This document shows positions 32,374-34,806 of a stretch of DNA of 34,806 nt, one piece after another (position 1 is the stretch's first letter; each line of letters opens with the position of its first letter). The stretch comes from Actinomycetota bacterium (GTDB lineage: Bacteria; Actinomycetota; Actinomycetes; Nanopelagicales; Nanopelagicaceae). The translations under genes and the position numbers were made by a program. The notes under the pieces were generated by a model. That model did not search any database. It worked only from the letters and a program-made list of their open reading frames with translations, and was not told where the DNA came from. The stretch spans positions 1 through 34,806 of the forward strand of contig CANMCL010000001.1 in assembly GCA_947496345.1 (NCBI GenBank). The letters run 5' to 3'.

Positions 32374-33738
32374 TTTCTCAGCGGGTAGTTTCTTGCGAAA
32401 AACGGCTAGAAACATTGCATCGGTTTCGTGGCGATGGGTCCACAAGGAAAGTGACTTATCGCGCATCGCAGAATTCAACTCGGCCGGAAGGTAGGGCTGA
32501 AGATTCACCAATTCCAGTTCTTGATGTTTACGCAAAATATCACTAACTGCAATGCTGGTCTCGGCAAGGTGTGGCGAACACGTGGCATATCCAAAGAAGC
32601 CACCATCTTCTAGTACGGAAATGGCAGCATCCGATAATTCGCGCTGTAACTGAGTTAACTCACGCAGATCAGCGACAGTTCGGCGCCAACGAACTTCAGG
32701 TCGACGGCGCAGCGCGCCTAAACCAGTGCAAGGAACATCCGCCAAAATTGCGCCGTACTTTTCTCCAAGTGTTGCTATGTCTCGGCCGTCGCCCACAAGA
32801 AGTCGGGCACCACCAATAACTTGTTCAACTAACTTGGCACGCGGCGCAGATATTTCATTAGCTGTGAAATTTTTCCCACTTTCTTTCGCTAGCGACGAAA
32901 GGAGTGCAGCCTTACCGCCGGGACCGGCGCAGAGATCGAGCCAGTCATCTTGGCTAGAAATAACCTTGGCAAATATTTGTACTACTAGTTGTGAGCCTTC
33001 ATCCTGCACACCTGCTCTGCGATGGCGAACAGCTTCCAGAGTCGATGGAGCGCCATCAATTTTCATTCCATAATCCGAGTATTTAGTTGGTTGCGCGCCT
33101 AGGGAGATCAACTCTTCAGCGCTTGATCTTCCTGGCCACCAGACGATTGTCGGAGTCGCCGCCAAATTATTGGCAGATAGGAGAGATTCAACCTCAGTAA
33201 AGTCGCGCAATAAATCGAAGTAGGCAGAAACGATCCATTCTGGATGGGAATACATTATCGATAAACGTTCTACTGGGTCTGAAATAAATTGAACCGGCGC
33301 GAGCCATTGATCCAAACTCTGCGCACTCATTTTGCGAAGTAGCGCATTTACAAATGAGGCTTTTGACTCCCCCAAGACCTTTCGTGCTAATTCAACAGTA
33401 GCCGATACTGCAGCGTGACTTGGAACTCGCATTTCAAAGAGCTGATGAGCACCAAGACGTACTACGTCAACTATTCCTGAATCAACCTCACTCCAAGGGC
33501 GATCTGATACTTGGGTTGCAATGTAATCGTGGCGACCCTGCATTCTGAGAGTGCCATAAAGCAACTCCGTCGCAAATCCCTTATCGCGTTGTTCAAAGTT
33601 GGAGGCGGTCAAAGCCTGTGGAAGCAATAAGTTTGAATATCCGTCGGATCGATTAACTTCTTTCAAAATATCATAGACAAGCAGACGTACCGGATCTGGT
33701 TTTGGTGATTTAAAGGTATTCCTGCGCGCTTCGATCAT
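32371..33738 (-). CDS. rsmB: 16S rRNA (cytosine(967)-C5)-methyltransferase
   Basis: 455 aa RNA m5C methyltransferase of the RsmB/Sun type. The N-terminal 150 residues are a NusB-like RNA-binding domain (RLLVYDILKEVNRSDGYSNLLL, KGFATELLYGTLR). The SAM-binding motif is DLCAGPGGKAALL (268-280). The two catalytic cysteines lie in ADVPCTGLG (C337) and YATCSPH (C387). It begins 2 bp after the fmt stop, with only a weak ribosome binding site. The def-fmt-rsmB order is common in bacteria. Confidence 0.95.
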   Translation of the reverse strand: MIEARRNTFKSPKPDPVRLLVYDILKEVNRSDGYSNLLLPQALTASNFEQRDKGFATELLYGTLRMQGRHDYIATQVSDRPWSEVDSGIVDVVRLGAHQLFEMRVPSHAAVSATVELARKVLGESKASFVNALLRKMSAQSLDQWLAPVQFISDPVERLSIMYSHPEWIVSAYFDLLRDFTEVESLLSANNLAATPTIVWWPGRSSAEELISLGAQPTKYSDYGMKIDGAPSTLEAVRHRRAGVQDEGSQLVVQIFAKVISSQDDWLDLCAGPGGKAALLSSLAKESGKNFTANEISAPRAKLVEQVIGGARLLVGDGRDIATLGEKYGAILADVPCTGLGALRRRPEVRWRRTVADLRELTQLQRELSDAAISVLEDGGFFGYATCSPHLAETSIAVSDILRKHQELELVNLQPYLPAELNSAMRDKSLSLWTHRHETDAMFLAVFRKKLPAEK

Positions 33739-33740
33739 CT

Positions 33741-34646
33741 CTACTGCAACATATCTGTTGCGTTAAGTCGAGCGCCATTAGCCCATGAGGTTGCCGACAT
33801 TTGCGCTTTGCCTGACGGTGTTACTTCTAAAAGTTCGAGCGCCGAAGTTGCTGTTCCGATATAGATTGATTTCTCTACCGCTTTAAGAACGCCTGCATTT
33901 GCGCTTTCATTGGAAACTCGCACCTTATTAATCTTGATTATCTGTCCTCGGAAATTTGACCAGGCACCTGGATCCGGGTTGAAGGCGTTTATTTTTCGAT
34001 TGATTGCTTCAGCATCCGAGTTCCAGTCAATTAGTCCTTCCTCTTTACTTAATTTATACGCTCTAGTCGCTCCTTTCTCCTCTTGCGGAGATGGTCTTTC
34101 GCCTCTTTCAATAAGGTCAAGTGTTTTCAAAACTGGTTCAACACCTAGGTTGGCTAATGATTGAAAGAGCTGATCAGCTGTTGTAGAAACCGAAAGAGGA
34201 ATTTGCGTAGAAAGATAAATCGGTCCGGTATCCATTCCCGCATCCAGCTGAAATACGGTAACTCCGGTGACGCTATCGCCCGCTTCAATTGCGCGTTGCA
34301 CAGGGGCAGCTCCACGCCAACGCGGCAATAACGAGAAGTGCAGGTTAATAAATCCGTACTTAGGCGTTTCGAGTACTTCTATAGGTAGCAGTAATCCATA
34401 GCCAATAGTTACGACTAGATCTAAATCCCCAATCAACTCTCCGAGTGATTGGCTGGTCTCTGGTTTAAACAATTTCACGCTATTGGCCACCGCCCAATTA
34501 GCAGCGGGCGTTGCTTGGAGTGCCCTGCCTCGTCCAGCTGGTGCATCAGGCCTTGTGATCACGAAAAGTAATTCGTGCTCAGATGCAAGAAGTGCATCCA
34601 GAGTTGGAATTGCTACCTCTGGAGTGGCAGCAACGGCAATACGCAC
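33741..34646 (-). CDS. fmt: Methionyl-tRNA formyltransferase
   Basis: 301 aa enzyme that formylates initiator Met-tRNA using 10-formyltetrahydrofolate. The catalytic triad is intact: N101 and H103 in INLHFSLLPRWRGAAPVQRAI and D139 in LDAGMDTGPI, spaced as in the E. coli enzyme. The N-terminal Rossmann domain (RIAVAATPEVAIPTLDALL) is followed by the C-terminal OB-like domain from about residue 205. The GTG start shares one base with the stop of def (TAGTG), so the deformylase and formyltransferase are translationally coupled. Confidence 0.96.
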   Translation of the reverse strand: MRIAVAATPEVAIPTLDALLASEHELLFVITRPDAPAGRGRALQATPAANWAVANSVKLFKPETSQSLGELIGDLDLVVTIGYGLLLPIEVLETPKYGFINLHFSLLPRWRGAAPVQRAIEAGDSVTGVTVFQLDAGMDTGPIYLSTQIPLSVSTTADQLFQSLANLGVEPVLKTLDLIERGERPSPQEEKGATRAYKLSKEEGLIDWNSDAEAINRKINAFNPDPGAWSNFRGQIIKINKVRVSNESANAGVLKAVEKSIYIGTATSALELLEVTPSGKAQMSATSWANGARLNATDMLQ

Positions 34647-34806
34647 TAAAGACCTCTACCAAATATGTCGTGTGGTGAAACTTTAACCGTGGGCTGCTGA
34701 CCAGAAATTTGCGCCGCGTTAAACCACTCTGATTCTCTGATTTCCTTCATTGCTAATTTTCGATCTGCTTTAGAGAGACGATCAATGAAAACAATTCCAT
34801 CTAGAT
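34646..34806 (-). CDS. def: Peptide deformylase, C-terminal fragment
   Basis: Only the last 52 or so codons are inside the window. The frame reads LDGIVFIDRLSKADRKLAMKEI then RESEWF near the edge; LDG(I/V)xFIDRL is the segment that directly follows the HExxH metal motif in peptide deformylases. The fragment ends VKVSPHDIFGRGL. The enzyme removes the formyl group from nascent proteins and belongs with fmt, which overlaps its stop by one base. The metal-binding motif itself is beyond the window. Confidence 0.85.
   Translation of the reverse strand, partial: LDGIVFIDRLSKADRKLAMKEIRESEWFNAAQISGQQPTVKVSPHDIFGRGL

Noticed and set aside
1..34806. Insertion sequences, prophage, CRISPR arrays or integrative elements
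   Set aside because: I saw no transposase, integrase, phage structural gene or regular repeat array anywhere in the window.

Overview
The window is a compact chromosomal segment from an actinobacterium (Actinomycetota). The evidence is lineage-restricted gene content: a mycothiol ligase (mshC), the PafB/PafC regulator pair, a HelY-type helicase, the SCO1664/DUF3090/MSMEG_4193-type trio, TrmI beside a RecB-like nuclease, and a gene order close to the Rv2090-Rv2135 region of Mycobacterium as I recall it. By eye the base composition is well below typical high-GC actinobacteria. Genes are packed with 4-nt ATGA overlaps, almost no spacers and no mobile DNA. That fits a streamlined planktonic lineage such as the freshwater acI group (Nanopelagicales), but this placement is inference.

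Layout. 1-687 is the 3' part of gcvP, facing a long minus-strand operon (726-10778) that reads trmI, pafB, pafC, tatA, tatC, a lipid kinase, helY, a 5'-3' exonuclease, lnt, ppm1. A RecB-like nuclease gene diverges from trmI and converges on a HAD phosphatase gene, which lies downstream of metH. A PAC2-family gene diverges from metH and converges on mshC. mshC is the last gene of a four-gene operon: histidine phosphatase, DUF3090, SCO1664-family kinase-like protein, mshC. Next come an aldo/keto reductase, an M20 peptidase, tRNA-Leu(GAG), apt, tdk, a zinc alcohol dehydrogenase, two divergent membrane proteins (DUF554 and YczE-like) and an NCS2 purine permease ending at a strong bidirectional terminator. 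The right end holds ung with an orphan ABC ATPase, serB, and the minus-strand series def (partial), fmt, rsmB, rpe, hisE, hisG.

How the genes work together. The content is mostly housekeeping: one-carbon and methionine metabolism (gcvP, metH, fmt, def), DNA repair and its regulation (pafBC, helY, exonuclease, RecB-like nuclease, ung), envelope functions (tatAC, lnt, ppm1, lipid kinase), mycothiol synthesis, purine and thymidine salvage (NCS2 permease, apt, tdk), and serine and histidine synthesis. No gene-free stretch exceeds 300 bases; the longest, 22215-22432, contains the tRNA.

Most notable: (1) trmI overlaps pafB directly, so the whole Pup-proteasome block usually found between them is absent from this locus. 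(2) Nine genes without a ribosome binding site carry a TANNNT hexamer ending 6-8 nt before the start codon, indicating widespread leaderless transcription. (3) The uncharacterised kinase-like/zinc-ribbon/phosphatase trio is translationally chained to mshC. I saw no clear evidence of a wholly new system.
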